In this document: positions 1 to 8,804 of the stretch, in pieces
Position numbering within the stretch: the first letter of the stretch is position 1
How the letters are laid out: each line of letters starts with the position of its first letter
Source of the DNA: Shewanella gaetbuli
GTDB lineage: Bacteria > Pseudomonadota > Gammaproteobacteria > Enterobacterales > Shewanellaceae
Length of the DNA stretch: 64,000 nucleotides
Reading direction: 5' to 3'
Assembly (NCBI RefSeq): GCF_023284065.1
Contig: NZ_JAKIKP010000002.1
Span: 62,001 to 126,000, forward strand
The notes under the pieces: generated by a model
What the model was told of the DNA's origin: nothing
Database searches by the model: none
The model's input: the letters and a program-made list of their open reading frames with translations, nothing else
Program-made: the position numbers and the translations under genes

Positions 1-10
1 AATCACTCAT
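1..10 (-). CDS. Start of next operon gene, probably cheW (partial)
   Basis: Only the first three codons (ATG AGT GAT, giving M-S-D) are inside the window. A GAGG ribosome site lies 6 bases upstream, inside the end of the preceding CheW-domain gene. In Shewanella and Vibrio chemotaxis operons cheW follows parP, so cheW is the likely identity, but this rests on context alone. Confidence 0.4.
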
Positions 11-12
11 AG

Positions 13-1215
13 TTAACCTCGGTCAATCGTATCCTGACACCCTAAACCTGCATCAAGCATTTCAATCAGCGCTTGAACATGCAATATGCCACACATTTGT
101 TTTTTTACGACTCCGGCTAGCCAAGGGCGTTTACCGGATTTCTCACGCCAATTGACATGAGATTTGTCAATTTTTACTGAATTAATTAATGACTCACATG
201 CTAATCCCCAGCGGGAGTCTTCTAACATCACAATATATTGATACTCAACCGACTCTGCTAGCTCAGGAGAATATTTTTCGGGCATCACCCACGCGCATGT
301 ATCAACCACATTAATTTGCTCATCCCGATGGGGTTGTACCCCAAGAAACCACTTAGGTCGGCCAATAATATGGTTATAACGCTCCACTTTAACGATGCCA
401 CCTAAACTCACTAACGGCACCGCAAGCGTTAACCCAGCCACCTTAAAAAACAATACTTGAAACTCATCATCTAACACCTCTTGTATACTTTGAGTAATAC
501 TAGGAGGTGTAGCTCCTGTTTGCGTTTCTGCTGGGGTGACCTTTTGCTCATCATTATTAATGATAGCTTTATTTATTGTTTTTGCCGTGGTTTCTTTAGT
601 GTTTATATCGACTAAGGAATTGATTTCTTTATCGACAAGTTCACTTTTTTGCGTCGTTTTATGCTGATTTGTGGTTTGTTTGCTTACTTTACCAGCACTA
701 GAAGCCAACGTTTGGCGCATTTTTTCTGCACTGGCTTTAATTTCGTCCACACTCATGGCTGATTTTGCGGCAGGCAGAACTTTAGTCACTTGAGGTTCAG
801 ATACCGCTGACAATAGCTTTTCTAGTGCGGGTTTATTAATAGAGGTTTCAGGCTCAATAAAGCGTGTGGTTCGAGCAGTGTCAGGCCTGTTTATTGGTGT
901 GGCAGGTGATAAAGCTTTATCGTTTGAAGCGGTTTTTGCCACATATTCTGTTGAACTTTTATTGTCAGCAGTCGTTGGTGGTGTCAGCGTTTTAGTACCA
1001 ACATCATTTGTGGAGCTTTTAGATTTGGCAGTCTTAGCAGATGACTCAGCCACACTGGCAGAGGATGATTTGGCACGGCTCACCTTGCTGAGTTTAGGGT
1101 CATCCACAGGGGTATTTTTATTGATATTGTCTGTCTTTTCGTTAGTACTTGTTGACGGCTCGGTCAACAGCATAGCGAAGTAATCAAAAACAGTTTCATC
1201 AACCGATTTTGACAT
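13..1215 (-). CDS. parP: ParP-like CheW-domain protein of the polar chemotaxis array
   Basis: A 400-residue protein with a C-terminal CheW-like domain (about residues 255-395) and a long N-terminal part (about 20-240) that is rich in Ser, Thr, Lys and Ala and probably disordered. In Vibrio, ParP binds CheA and chemoreceptor tips and tethers arrays to the cell pole through the ATPase ParC; the same gene pair is adjacent here. An in-frame TTG two codons earlier is possible, but the ATG at 1215 has an AGGAG site 7 bases upstream and is preferred. The start lies inside the end of the upstream parC gene, so the two are probably translationally coupled. The name ParP is inferred from domain and context; a plain CheW-like adaptor is the alternative. 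Confidence 0.8.
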   Translation of the reverse strand: MSKSVDETVFDYFAMLLTEPSTSTNEKTDNINKNTPVDDPKLSKVSRAKSSSASVAESSAKTAKSKSSTNDVGTKTLTPPTTADNKSSTEYVAKTASNDKALSPATPINRPDTARTTRFIEPETSINKPALEKLLSAVSEPQVTKVLPAAKSAMSVDEIKASAEKMRQTLASSAGKVSKQTTNQHKTTQKSELVDKEINSLVDINTKETTAKTINKAIINNDEQKVTPAETQTGATPPSITQSIQEVLDDEFQVLFFKVAGLTLAVPLVSLGGIVKVERYNHIIGRPKWFLGVQPHRDEQINVVDTCAWVMPEKYSPELAESVEYQYIVMLEDSRWGLACESLINSVKIDKSHVNWREKSGKRPWLAGVVKKQMCGILHVQALIEMLDAGLGCQDTIDRG

Positions 1216-1993
1216 GAGCAAACTCCTGCGATTCTAGATAATCTAATAGCGCATTATACGCTTTAACCCCTCGACTGCCTGCAGAATAATGAGATGCAGG
1301 CAAATGCGCTAAGCTGGCATCTCTAAACTTGGTATCAACGGGAATCACTTGGTCTGGCCATAAGCTTTTATTATATTTTTCTTGCATATAAGTGAGCGCT
1401 AAGGGTGAAGCTTTAGTGCGTTTGTCGTACATTGTTGGCACAACCGTAAAGCTGTAACGAGTCTTTTTTGAGCGGCCCATTAATTCCATGGTTTTGATCA
1501 TACGGTCAAGCCCTTTGATGGCTAAAAACTCTGTTTGCACTGGAATAATAATATGCTGACTGGCTGCTAATGCATTAACCATTAATACCCCTAAAACCGG
1601 TGGGCAATCAACAATGGCAATGTCATATTTATGTTCAAGTAGCTGTAATAAATTGCGTAACACTAAGCCCATGCCTTCTTGGTGACCTAATGCTCTGTCT
1701 AATGTGGCTAGCGCCATAGTTGCGGGGAGTAAATCTAGCCCTTCAATTTGAGTAGGTACAATGTATTGTTCAATATATTCTGTAGTTAAGCTTTTATGAT
1801 TAACAAATACATCATATAACGAACCTGGCACCTGTTCAGAATCAATACCTAAATAATAGCCTAATGATGCATGAGGGTCGGTATCAATCATCAGCACACG
1901 TTTGCCACGCTTAACATATGCACCCGCTAAGCTTGCCACTGTTGTTGTTTTACCTACACCGCCCTTTTGATTGGCAACCGTCCAGACTTTCAA
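1199..1993 (-). CDS. parC: ParC-like ParA/Soj family ATPase for polar array positioning
   Basis: A 264-residue ParA/MinD-type P-loop ATPase. The deviant Walker A motif KGGVGKTT is at residues 10-17 (signature Lys10), and there is a DCPP Walker B-type motif. Its place between chemotaxis genes and next to a CheW-domain partner matches ParC of Vibrio, which takes chemotaxis arrays to the pole, rather than a chromosomal ParA, which would sit beside parB. The start codon is TTG, chosen because the protein begins directly at the conserved first strand and a GAGGG site lies about 8 bases upstream; the nearby ATG is out of frame. It overlaps parP by 17 bases. Confidence 0.85.
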   Translation of the reverse strand: MKVWTVANQKGGVGKTTTVASLAGAYVKRGKRVLMIDTDPHASLGYYLGIDSEQVPGSLYDVFVNHKSLTTEYIEQYIVPTQIEGLDLLPATMALATLDRALGHQEGMGLVLRNLLQLLEHKYDIAIVDCPPVLGVLMVNALAASQHIIIPVQTEFLAIKGLDRMIKTMELMGRSKKTRYSFTVVPTMYDKRTKASPLALTYMQEKYNKSLWPDQVIPVDTKFRDASLAHLPASHYSAGSRGVKAYNALLDYLESQEFAHVKIG

Positions 1994-2042
1994 AAATTCA
2001 TCCCTCTTGTGGCGTGCTTTACCCTAAGATTTAATTTAACCA

Positions 2043-2561
2043 TTAATTTGATTGTGATTCTTGTGGTAAGTCACGGGTTGTCACTCTTATACCACCGTGG
2101 GGTAAACGAATTACCTTTACCCCTTGTTCGTCCTCAGACATCAACACATCCGTTTGATTTTGATTGATATCCGCAGTGTTCGCTGCCGCTGATGGTTCAA
2201 TGTCTGTTGGGCCAATCAGCACTTTTTTGGGTTCTTTTTCAAGTAATCCAGGCGCATTAGAATCAGTAATCGTTAGCTGTTTTTCATTGCCTGCCTGCAT
2301 CAAAATTGCTTGGGTTTGATCAGGGTGGCGCTTCAACCAGTTGGCGATATCAGCCGCTTGTTCATCAGGTACCATTAATAATACTTGCGACTGCTCTAAA
2401 CGGGTGATTTCCGCTTTTAGTAAAGTATTTCGTTTATAGGTTTCAATATATAAACTGCCTAAGGCTATTACTGCTGTTACCAATAAAAATATGAGCAAGC
2501 TAACCAACACATTACCTTGAATGGGTTTAACAAAGTGCTTGCTTCGGTTAACGTTAGCCAC
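2043..2561 (-). CDS. Small single-pass membrane protein of unknown function
   Basis: A 172-residue protein with a short basic N-terminus, one membrane segment at about residues 18-40 ([20 protein letters not shown] core), then a short possible coiled coil and an acidic, Gln/Asn-rich periplasmic or cytoplasmic tail. No known domain is recognised. It starts with GTG and overlaps the cheB stop by 8 bases, so it is translated with cheB, and it is followed by parC. Its fixed place between the array enzymes and the array-positioning genes suggests a role in polar chemotaxis, which is inference only. Confidence 0.75.
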   Translation of the reverse strand: MANVNRSKHFVKPIQGNVLVSLLIFLLVTAVIALGSLYIETYKRNTLLKAEITRLEQSQVLLMVPDEQAADIANWLKRHPDQTQAILMQAGNEKQLTITDSNAPGLLEKEPKKVLIGPTDIEPSAAANTADINQNQTDVLMSEDEQGVKVIRLPHGGIRVTTRDLPQESQSN

Positions 2562-3762
2562 GACAAGTCTCTTTTAATATGGCTTCAGCCATGTCATCTA
2601 AGGCTATTGAATGGCTAGAAAGTCCTGCTGCGGCTACAGCTTGCGGCATACCATAAACCACACAACTGTCCTCATCTTGAGCCCAAATATTGGCCCCCGC
2701 ACTTTTAAGCATTCTGGCGCCTTCTCGCCCATCGGCTCCCATGCCCGTTAACACTACCGCTAAAATATCTCCCCCAAATGCTTTTGATGCTGAGGCAAAC
2801 GTAATGTCGACACAAGGTTTGTAGTTCATGTCACTGTTTCCGGCAATGACTTTTATTCGTCCTGCCCCCCCCGATTTATCCACTAGCATTTGCATGCCTC
2901 CTGGCGCTAAATACGCACAGCCGGGTTTTAATACATCGCCATTGGTGGCTTCTTTAACGCTAATTTTGCATAAGCTATCTAACCGAGCTGCAAATGCTGG
3001 GGTAAATGCGGCGGGCATATGTTGTATTAACAATATAGGATGTGGGTAACTTGCAGGAAACTGGGTTAACACTTTTTGTAACGCAACCGGCCCACCTGTT
3101 GAAGTACCGATTAATAATAATTTATAGCTTTTACCACTGGCTCTAATTGACGACGCTTTACTGGTCACTACACTAGAGTGAGCAGGTGCTCTTCGCAATG
3201 GTTCTGGCTTATTGGCGGTTAGACTTGAGCGTGAGCTCAGACTAGATGTAGGCTTGGTAGATAATGACGACGGCGAAGCACTATTCAATCTGGTTGAGAT
3301 GGGTCGGGTTGATGTTGTGCTTGATGTTGCTGCAGGCGTTGTTCGCGAGATTGGGCGATATACTCTTCTACGACCTAAGGCTTTAATGCGTTGTTGTAAT
3401 AGTTGAATAGCCTCATCTTTATTAGTGGCAATATCTTCAAACCGTTTGGGTAGGAAATCTAATGCCCCAGCTTCAAGCGCATCTAAGGTTGATTGAGCGC
3501 CATCATGGGTTAAAGAAGAAAACATCAAAATTGGCACTGGATGGCTCGCCATTATCGCTCTAACGGCAGAGATACCATCCATAACAGGCATTTCTATATC
3601 CATAGTGATGACTTGAGGATTAAGCTCTGCGGCTAACTTAACGGCTTCTTGACCATTAACCGCAACGCCTATGACCTCAAGGCCAGGATCTTGATTAACA
3701 ATTTCACTCACTCGACGCCTAAAAAAGCTCGAATCATCAACTACTAATACTTTTATAGCCAT
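2554..3762 (-). CDS. cheB: CheB receptor methylesterase/deamidase
   Basis: Removes methyl groups from chemoreceptor glutamates for adaptation, and is activated by phosphorylation from CheA. The N-terminal receiver domain has the acidic pair Asp9-Asp10 and phosphoacceptor Asp55. The C-terminal esterase has the triad Ser221 (GTSTGG), His248 (QHMP) and Asp344 (MGADG). The linker between them, about residues 137-205, is unusually long and Ser/Thr-rich. At 402 residues it is longer than the roughly 350-residue enteric enzyme because of this linker. ATG start with an AAGGA site. It lies 24 bases after cheA in the same operon. Confidence 0.96.
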   Translation of the reverse strand: MAIKVLVVDDSSFFRRRVSEIVNQDPGLEVIGVAVNGQEAVKLAAELNPQVITMDIEMPVMDGISAVRAIMASHPVPILMFSSLTHDGAQSTLDALEAGALDFLPKRFEDIATNKDEAIQLLQQRIKALGRRRVYRPISRTTPAATSSTTSTRPISTRLNSASPSSLSTKPTSSLSSRSSLTANKPEPLRRAPAHSSVVTSKASSIRASGKSYKLLLIGTSTGGPVALQKVLTQFPASYPHPILLIQHMPAAFTPAFAARLDSLCKISVKEATNGDVLKPGCAYLAPGGMQMLVDKSGGAGRIKVIAGNSDMNYKPCVDITFASASKAFGGDILAVVLTGMGADGREGARMLKSAGANIWAQDEDSCVVYGMPQAVAAAGLSSHSIALDDMAEAILKETCRG

Positions 3763-3786
3763 TTCATTCCTTAAAAATTGGAACTT

Positions 3787-6009
3787 TTATTTTTTATTTT
3801 TGGCGTAATGTTTTAATAAACCTGGCACATCTAAAATTAGCGCAATACCGCCATCGGATGTAATTGTCGCTCCTGCCATACCCGGCGTACCTTGTAGCAT
3901 ACTGCCTAGCGGTTTAATGACCACTTCTTCTTGACCAATTAATGCATCCACCACAAAACCAATTTGTTTTGTGCCTAGCTGAACAATCACCACATGACCA
4001 TGCTTTTTATCGCCATGTTTAAAGGTGGTTTTATTTCGGTGTAGCCAATGCTCTAAATAAAACAGCGGTACAGCTTTATCACGAACAATAACAGTAAGTT
4101 GGCTATCAACAATATTGGTTTTGGTCAGGTCTAAATGGAATATTTCATTCACACTTGATAGCGGTAAAGCAAACACTTGTTTAGACACATCAACCATTAA
4201 TGTCGGCATAATAGCTAAAGTCAGTGGCACTTTAATTTCTAAAACGGTGCCTTTACCTTGCATAGAGTCAATATGTACTGTGCCGTTAAGCTGGGTGATA
4301 CGGGTTTTAACCACGTCCATTCCCACACCTCGGCCAGAAATATCTGAAATCTCAACCTTGGTTGAAAAGCCTGGGGCAAAAATTAAGTTATAGGCTTCAG
4401 TATCAGACATTCTTGCCGCAGCATCTTCATCTAATACGCCTCGACTTATGGCTATTTCCTTTAACTTTTGCGGATCCATTCCGGCACCATCATCTTCAAT
4501 TTTCAGAAGAATATGGTCACCTTCTTGGCTGGCAGACAAGGTAATTGTTCCGGTTCTGGGTTTACCGTTTGCTTCACGTGTTAATGGCATTTCAATGCCA
4601 TGGTCCACAGAATTTCGCACTAAATGCACTAAGGGATCGGCCAGTGCTTCTACCAAGTTTTTATCAAGATCAGTTTCTTCACCAATCATGATTAAATCAA
4701 TTTCTTTATTTAATGTTCTTGCTAAGTCACGCACAACCCGAGGGAATCGACCAAAGACTTTCTTAATGGGCTGCATGCGGGTTTTCATGACCGCACCTTG
4801 TAAATCTGCAGTCACTAAATCTAAATTAGCTAAAGCCTTAGACATTTCTTCGTCTTCACGGGTAATGCCTAAACTCACTAAACGGTTACGGACTAATACT
4901 AACTCGCCGACCATGTTCATAATTTGGTCTAACCTTGCAGTATCGACACGAACGGTAGTTTCACCCTGCGGTACGGCTGGCGCTGATTTAGTCGGCGCTT
5001 TGTCTTTGGCCACTTCAGCCGGTTTCGCTGCTGGTGCTTTAGGCGCTGGAGCGGGTGCTTTTGCCGCAGAAGCTGGTGCAGCAGCTTTTACTGGCTCTGG
5101 TGGCTTAGTCGCAGAGGGTGCGGGCTGTTTAGGCGCTTGAGCGGGGGCAGCATCAACCGATTTTGTTGGTGCAGAACCTTTTCCGTGTAACTCATCAAGC
5201 AGTTTCTCAAACTCGTCGTCAGTGATATCGTCTGAATCAACAGCATGTTCAGGAGCTTCAACCTTTGCAGCAGGTTTATTTTCTGCTGCCGCCTTAAAGC
5301 TGCCTGCTCCATGTAGCTCATCTAACAGTGCTTCAAACTCGTCATCGGTAATTTCATCTGAGGCAACGGTATCGGAAGAGGGTTCAATATCTTGAGGTGT
5401 TTCAACAGAAGTGTCTACAGAGGTTGGGCTTTTACCTTGTCCGTGCAACGCATCTAAAAGGGCTTCAAATTCTGACTCATCAATTTCGTCAATATTGCCA
5501 TCTTCTGCATCAGAAGCATTGGTTTCTACAGGTTGTTCAACTTCTTCAACGACCTCTTCTACCGCGTCTTCAATGATGATGTCTTCTGCAGGCTGCTCGC
5601 CTAATTCTGAAGGTAATGGAGCACCAGAACTGAGTAACTTTAATTTTTCAAGTAACTCGTCATCAGCAGGGTCTTGATTTTGACCTTGCTGGGTTTGTTC
5701 GAACATGGTGTTAATTGCATCAACCGCTTGCAAAATAATATCCATCAGTTCTGAATTAACACTTCGCTTACCTGTGCGTAATAGGTCGAAAGTATTTTCA
5801 GCTTCATGGCACACATCGACCATCGGCGTTAAGCTTAAAAAGCCAGCACCGCCTTTTACGGTGTGAAAACCACGAAAAATTGCATTAAGCAAATCACTGT
5901 CATCAGGATTATTTTCAAGTGCAACAAGTTGCTCTTGTAGAAGCTCTAGAATTTCACCCGCTTCAATCAAAAAGTCCTGGAGTATCTCTTCATCAACATC
6001 AAATGACAT
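3787..6009 (-). CDS. cheA: CheA chemotaxis histidine kinase
   Basis: A 740-residue histidine kinase that passes phosphate to CheY and CheB under receptor and CheW control. The order is an Hpt domain (residues 1-105, phosphorylated His49 in GFHTVKGGAG), a long linker, a dimerisation domain (about 350-415), an ATPase domain (N and G boxes) and a CheW-like regulatory domain to the C-terminus. The linker has no recognisable P2 CheY-binding domain; instead it holds three repeats around residues 174-190, 218-234 and 260-276 with the pattern DDEFExLLDxLHG, and then an Ala/Pro/Lys-rich stretch (283-349). ATG start with AGGAG 8 bases upstream. Confidence 0.97.
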   Translation of the reverse strand: MSFDVDEEILQDFLIEAGEILELLQEQLVALENNPDDSDLLNAIFRGFHTVKGGAGFLSLTPMVDVCHEAENTFDLLRTGKRSVNSELMDIILQAVDAINTMFEQTQQGQNQDPADDELLEKLKLLSSGAPLPSELGEQPAEDIIIEDAVEEVVEEVEQPVETNASDAEDGNIDEIDESEFEALLDALHGQGKSPTSVDTSVETPQDIEPSSDTVASDEITDDEFEALLDELHGAGSFKAAAENKPAAKVEAPEHAVDSDDITDDEFEKLLDELHGKGSAPTKSVDAAPAQAPKQPAPSATKPPEPVKAAAPASAAKAPAPAPKAPAAKPAEVAKDKAPTKSAPAVPQGETTVRVDTARLDQIMNMVGELVLVRNRLVSLGITREDEEMSKALANLDLVTADLQGAVMKTRMQPIKKVFGRFPRVVRDLARTLNKEIDLIMIGEETDLDKNLVEALADPLVHLVRNSVDHGIEMPLTREANGKPRTGTITLSASQEGDHILLKIEDDGAGMDPQKLKEIAISRGVLDEDAAARMSDTEAYNLIFAPGFSTKVEISDISGRGVGMDVVKTRITQLNGTVHIDSMQGKGTVLEIKVPLTLAIMPTLMVDVSKQVFALPLSSVNEIFHLDLTKTNIVDSQLTVIVRDKAVPLFYLEHWLHRNKTTFKHGDKKHGHVVIVQLGTKQIGFVVDALIGQEEVVIKPLGSMLQGTPGMAGATITSDGGIALILDVPGLLKHYAKNKK

Positions 6010-6024
6010 TCAATTGACTCCTAA

Positions 6025-6762
6025 TTAGAAACCCAGACTGGATAGCAAATCATCAACTTCATCTTGACCTGCAACCACGTCGTCACGCGTTTCAGCGTGC
6101 ATTATTGGGCCCTCTGCCTTTATTTTATTATCTTTTTCAACAGTTTCCGCTTGCGCAGCATTGTCACCAAACACGGTTAGCATTGCCACAAGATTGCTTT
6201 CAACTTCACGAACTAAATCAATAACTCGACGGATCATTTGCCCCGTCAAATCTTGGAAGTCTTGGGCCATCAGTATTTCATTCAGCAATTGGCGCAAACG
6301 ATTTGAATCATGTTCACTGTGTGCCATAAATTGCTGCACATCATGACAAAGCGTTTTAAATTCGCTTAACGCGATGTCACGTCGCATCAATTTATCCCAC
6401 ATAGGGGTAACAGATTGTATGTTGCTAATGATTGTATCGGCCAAAGGTAGACATTCTTCAACTGCATCCATGGTTTTATTTGCAGCTTGTTCTGTCATAT
6501 CAATAACGTAGTTTAGCCTCTCTTTAGCATCCGGTATTTCGGTATTAGCGAGTTCAGATAAACGGTTATCTAATTGGAAGTCTTGCAGAGCACTGTGAAG
6601 TTGACGAGTTAATTTGCCTACCTCTTCAAATAGTTCACGCTGCAGTGGTGCAGCAATCTCTTTAATGACTTCATCAGCTTTTTCTTGCTCTCCCGCGCTA
6701 AGCAGTTCAACAAGGTGCTGAGCCTGTTCGAGAGAAATTAACCCCGATAATGTTGGCTGCAT
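6025..6762 (-). CDS. cheZ: CheZ phosphatase of CheY-P
   Basis: Dephosphorylates CheY-P to end a chemotaxis signal. The long helical body carries the catalytic motif QDFQDLTGQ, with Asp171 and Gln175 equivalent to Asp143 and Gln147 of the enteric enzyme. The last residues (QDEVDDLLSSLGF) are the conserved CheY-binding tail. At 245 residues it is slightly longer than the enteric form. ATG start with AAGGAT upstream; it lies between cheY and cheA in one operon. Confidence 0.96.
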   Translation of the reverse strand: MQPTLSGLISLEQAQHLVELLSAGEQEKADEVIKEIAAPLQRELFEEVGKLTRQLHSALQDFQLDNRLSELANTEIPDAKERLNYVIDMTEQAANKTMDAVEECLPLADTIISNIQSVTPMWDKLMRRDIALSEFKTLCHDVQQFMAHSEHDSNRLRQLLNEILMAQDFQDLTGQMIRRVIDLVREVESNLVAMLTVFGDNAAQAETVEKDNKIKAEGPIMHAETRDDVVAGQDEVDDLLSSLGF

Positions 6763-6775
6763 AACTTATCCTTGT

Positions 6776-7159
6776 TTACGCGAGACGTTCAAAAATTTTA
6801 TCAAGCTTTTCTTTTAAGGTCGCAGCGGTAAATGGCTTCACCACATAACCATTCACACCAGCTTGTGCAGCGGCAATAATCTGCTCACGCTTGGCTTCAG
6901 CCGTTACCATTAAAACCGGTAAGTGTTTTAATGAATCATCAGCACGAATCGCCTTTAATAGATCAATGCCTTGCATTCCAGGCATATTCCAATCTGTTAC
7001 AACAAAGTCAAATTCGCCTTTTTGTAACATCGGTAAGGCGGTTGAGCCATCATCTGCTTCTTGGGTATTGTTGAACCCCAAGTCTCGCAACAAGTTCTTA
7101 ATGATACGTCTCATTGTTGAAAAGTCGTCAACAATAAGAATCTTCATATTCTTGTCCAA
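6776..7159 (-). CDS. cheY: CheY chemotaxis response regulator
   Basis: A single receiver domain of 127 residues that, when phosphorylated by CheA, binds FliM and FliN at the flagellar switch to reverse rotation. The acidic pocket Asp11-Asp12, phosphoacceptor Asp56 (TDWNMPG), the VTAEA Thr region and the Lys of VVKPF are all present. The start is TTG at 7159, set by a strong GGAGG site 5 bases upstream; an in-frame TTG nine codons earlier has no such site. It is the first chemotaxis gene after fliA. Confidence 0.96.
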   Translation of the reverse strand: MDKNMKILIVDDFSTMRRIIKNLLRDLGFNNTQEADDGSTALPMLQKGEFDFVVTDWNMPGMQGIDLLKAIRADDSLKHLPVLMVTAEAKREQIIAAAQAGVNGYVVKPFTAATLKEKLDKIFERLA

Positions 7160-7209
7160 GGTTTCCTCCGGTGAGCTGACACTCAAGTGCTCTAATTAGT
7201 AATATATTG

Positions 7210-7926
7210 TTATTGTGTCCAATGCTTTAGCTTGGCTTTTAATCTTAGCATGGCCTGACTTAATATCTGGCTAACTCTTGATTCGCTTACTTCAAGTATT
7301 GCACCAATCTCTTTTAAATTCAGTGCTTCGTCATAATATAACGAAAGTACTAAGGCGTCCCTTTCTGGCAATGTCTTAATTGCTGAGACAAGTGCTGATT
7401 GAAACTGTGATTCCGCTAACGACTCAAATGTCTCATCAGGGGTTTCATCTTCGGTCACTAAAATATCTGATGAAACACCAAGATCGTCTATGCCTATGAT
7501 TTTACCCACAGAAACATCATTTAAAATATGATGGTACTCATTTAGCGACATATCAAGTTTTTCTGCAATTTCTGTGTCACGAGCATCGCGGCCAAGCTCT
7601 TGTTCTAGTTCATCAATAACCTGAGATACCCGACGACTGTTTCGATGAACAGAACGTGGAACCCAATCTCCGCGGCGAATTTCATCAATCATTGCTCCGC
7701 GAATTCGAATACCGGCAAAGGTTTCGAATTTAGCCCCCTTGCTGCCATCAAACTTAGATGACGCTTCAAGTAGACCCATCATGCCTGATTGAAGCAAGTC
7801 ATCAAGCTGGACCGAAGCGGGCAACCGCGCCAACATATGATGAGCAATTCTTTTTACCAACGGAGCATACTGTTCAACAACGGACGTTTTATTGTCAAAC
7901 TGAGTATACGCAGCGGCTTTATTCAC
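7210..7926 (-). CDS. fliA: FliA, flagellar sigma28 factor
   Basis: RNA polymerase sigma factor for late flagellar genes, held inactive by FlgM (gene at 49495) until the hook is finished. The 238 residues show sigma regions 2 (LDDLLQSGMMGLLEAS), 3 (DEIRRGDWVPRSVHR, typical of FliA) and 4 (YYDEALNLKEIGAIL...SRVSQI). GTG start with a GAGGA site 8 bases upstream; it overlaps the flhG stop by 8 bases. Likely targets in this window are the promoters at 34169-34195 (flaB) and 49431-49457 (flgM). Confidence 0.97.
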   Translation of the reverse strand: MNKAAAYTQFDNKTSVVEQYAPLVKRIAHHMLARLPASVQLDDLLQSGMMGLLEASSKFDGSKGAKFETFAGIRIRGAMIDEIRRGDWVPRSVHRNSRRVSQVIDELEQELGRDARDTEIAEKLDMSLNEYHHILNDVSVGKIIGIDDLGVSSDILVTEDETPDETFESLAESQFQSALVSAIKTLPERDALVLSLYYDEALNLKEIGAILEVSESRVSQILSQAMLRLKAKLKHWTQ

Positions 7927-8800
7927 TCAATCTATCCTCTTGGGTTTCTTTTCGTTGCACTAAACGTTCAACAAAAAACTCTAAGTGACCACCGGGTTGC
8001 TCAGGTACTGGCCAACTCATTATTTTATTTGCTAGCCCATGATACGCAATCGCCGCTGGCGACTTTGGAAAGGCTTCAATAACTAATTTTTGTTTGCGAA
8101 CAGATTTTCTGAGGTTTTCATCAAATGGCACTGTGGCAACTAATTCTAATGCAACATCTAAAAATCTGTCGGTAACCTTGCTAAGTTTAGCAAATAACTC
8201 CATTCCTTCTCGTAAACTGCGCACCATATTTGCAACAATTTTAAAGTGGAATACACCGTGTTCACGGCTTAAGATTTTTATTAATGCGTAAGCATCAGTA
8301 ATTGAGGTAGGTTCATCACAGACGACGATAAGAACATCTTGAGAGGCACGAGAAAAGCTCAGTACCATGTCAGAAATCCCTGCGGCAGTATCAACAATTA
8401 AAATGTCAAACTGGGTACGCATTTCACTGAATGCTCTGATTAACCCCGCATGCTGTGCTGGTGTTAGTTCGACCATTGCTTGCGTACCTGAAGTAGCAGG
8501 TACAATACCAATGCCTTTAGGGCCTCTGACAATAATATCGTCAAGTTCTGCGTCACCCGATAAAACATGAGATAAATTTTTCTCGGCGCGAATGCCTAAC
8601 ATGACATCCACGTTTGCTAATCCAAGGTCAGCATCTAACACTAAAACACGCTTTCCTTTTTCAGCAAGTGCGACTGCCGTGTTAATTGACACACTGGTCT
8701 TCCCTACCCCGCCTTTACCACCGGATACGGCAATTACTTTGACTTTTTCGTTATTTGGTTGATTCATCATACGTAAACCATTTGCTTGATCACGGGTCAT
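7919..8800 (-). CDS. flhG: FlhG (FleN) MinD-type ATPase, flagellar number regulator
   Basis: A MinD-like ATPase that limits flagellar number, acting on FlhF and on the master regulator FlrA/FleQ. The deviant Walker A GGKGGVGKTS begins near residue 27. The N-terminal DQANGLR motif (residues 4-10), which in this family stimulates the FlhF GTPase, supports the ATG at 8800 (293 residues). An in-frame ATG at 8818 would add six residues and overlap flhF. There is no strong ribosome site for either, so coupling to flhF is likely. Confidence 0.94.
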   Translation of the reverse strand: MTRDQANGLRMMNQPNNEKVKVIAVSGGKGGVGKTSVSINTAVALAEKGKRVLVLDADLGLANVDVMLGIRAEKNLSHVLSGDAELDDIIVRGPKGIGIVPATSGTQAMVELTPAQHAGLIRAFSEMRTQFDILIVDTAAGISDMVLSFSRASQDVLIVVCDEPTSITDAYALIKILSREHGVFHFKIVANMVRSLREGMELFAKLSKVTDRFLDVALELVATVPFDENLRKSVRKQKLVIEAFPKSPAAIAYHGLANKIMSWPVPEQPGGHLEFFVERLVQRKETQEDRLSE

Positions 8801-8804
8801 ATTC

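Noticed and set aside
866-1183. A 105-codon plus-strand ORF inside parP
   Set aside because: Antisense to the low-complexity part of parP with no independent ribosome site or domain.
4448-5140. A 230-codon plus-strand ORF inside cheA
   Set aside because: It is fully antisense to the well-supported cheA and its Ala-rich translation reflects the Ala/Pro linker codons read in reverse.
7160-7186. Nine-codon extension of CheY
   Set aside because: The TTG at 7159 has GGAGG 5 bases upstream and matches the usual CheY length; the upstream TTG has no site.
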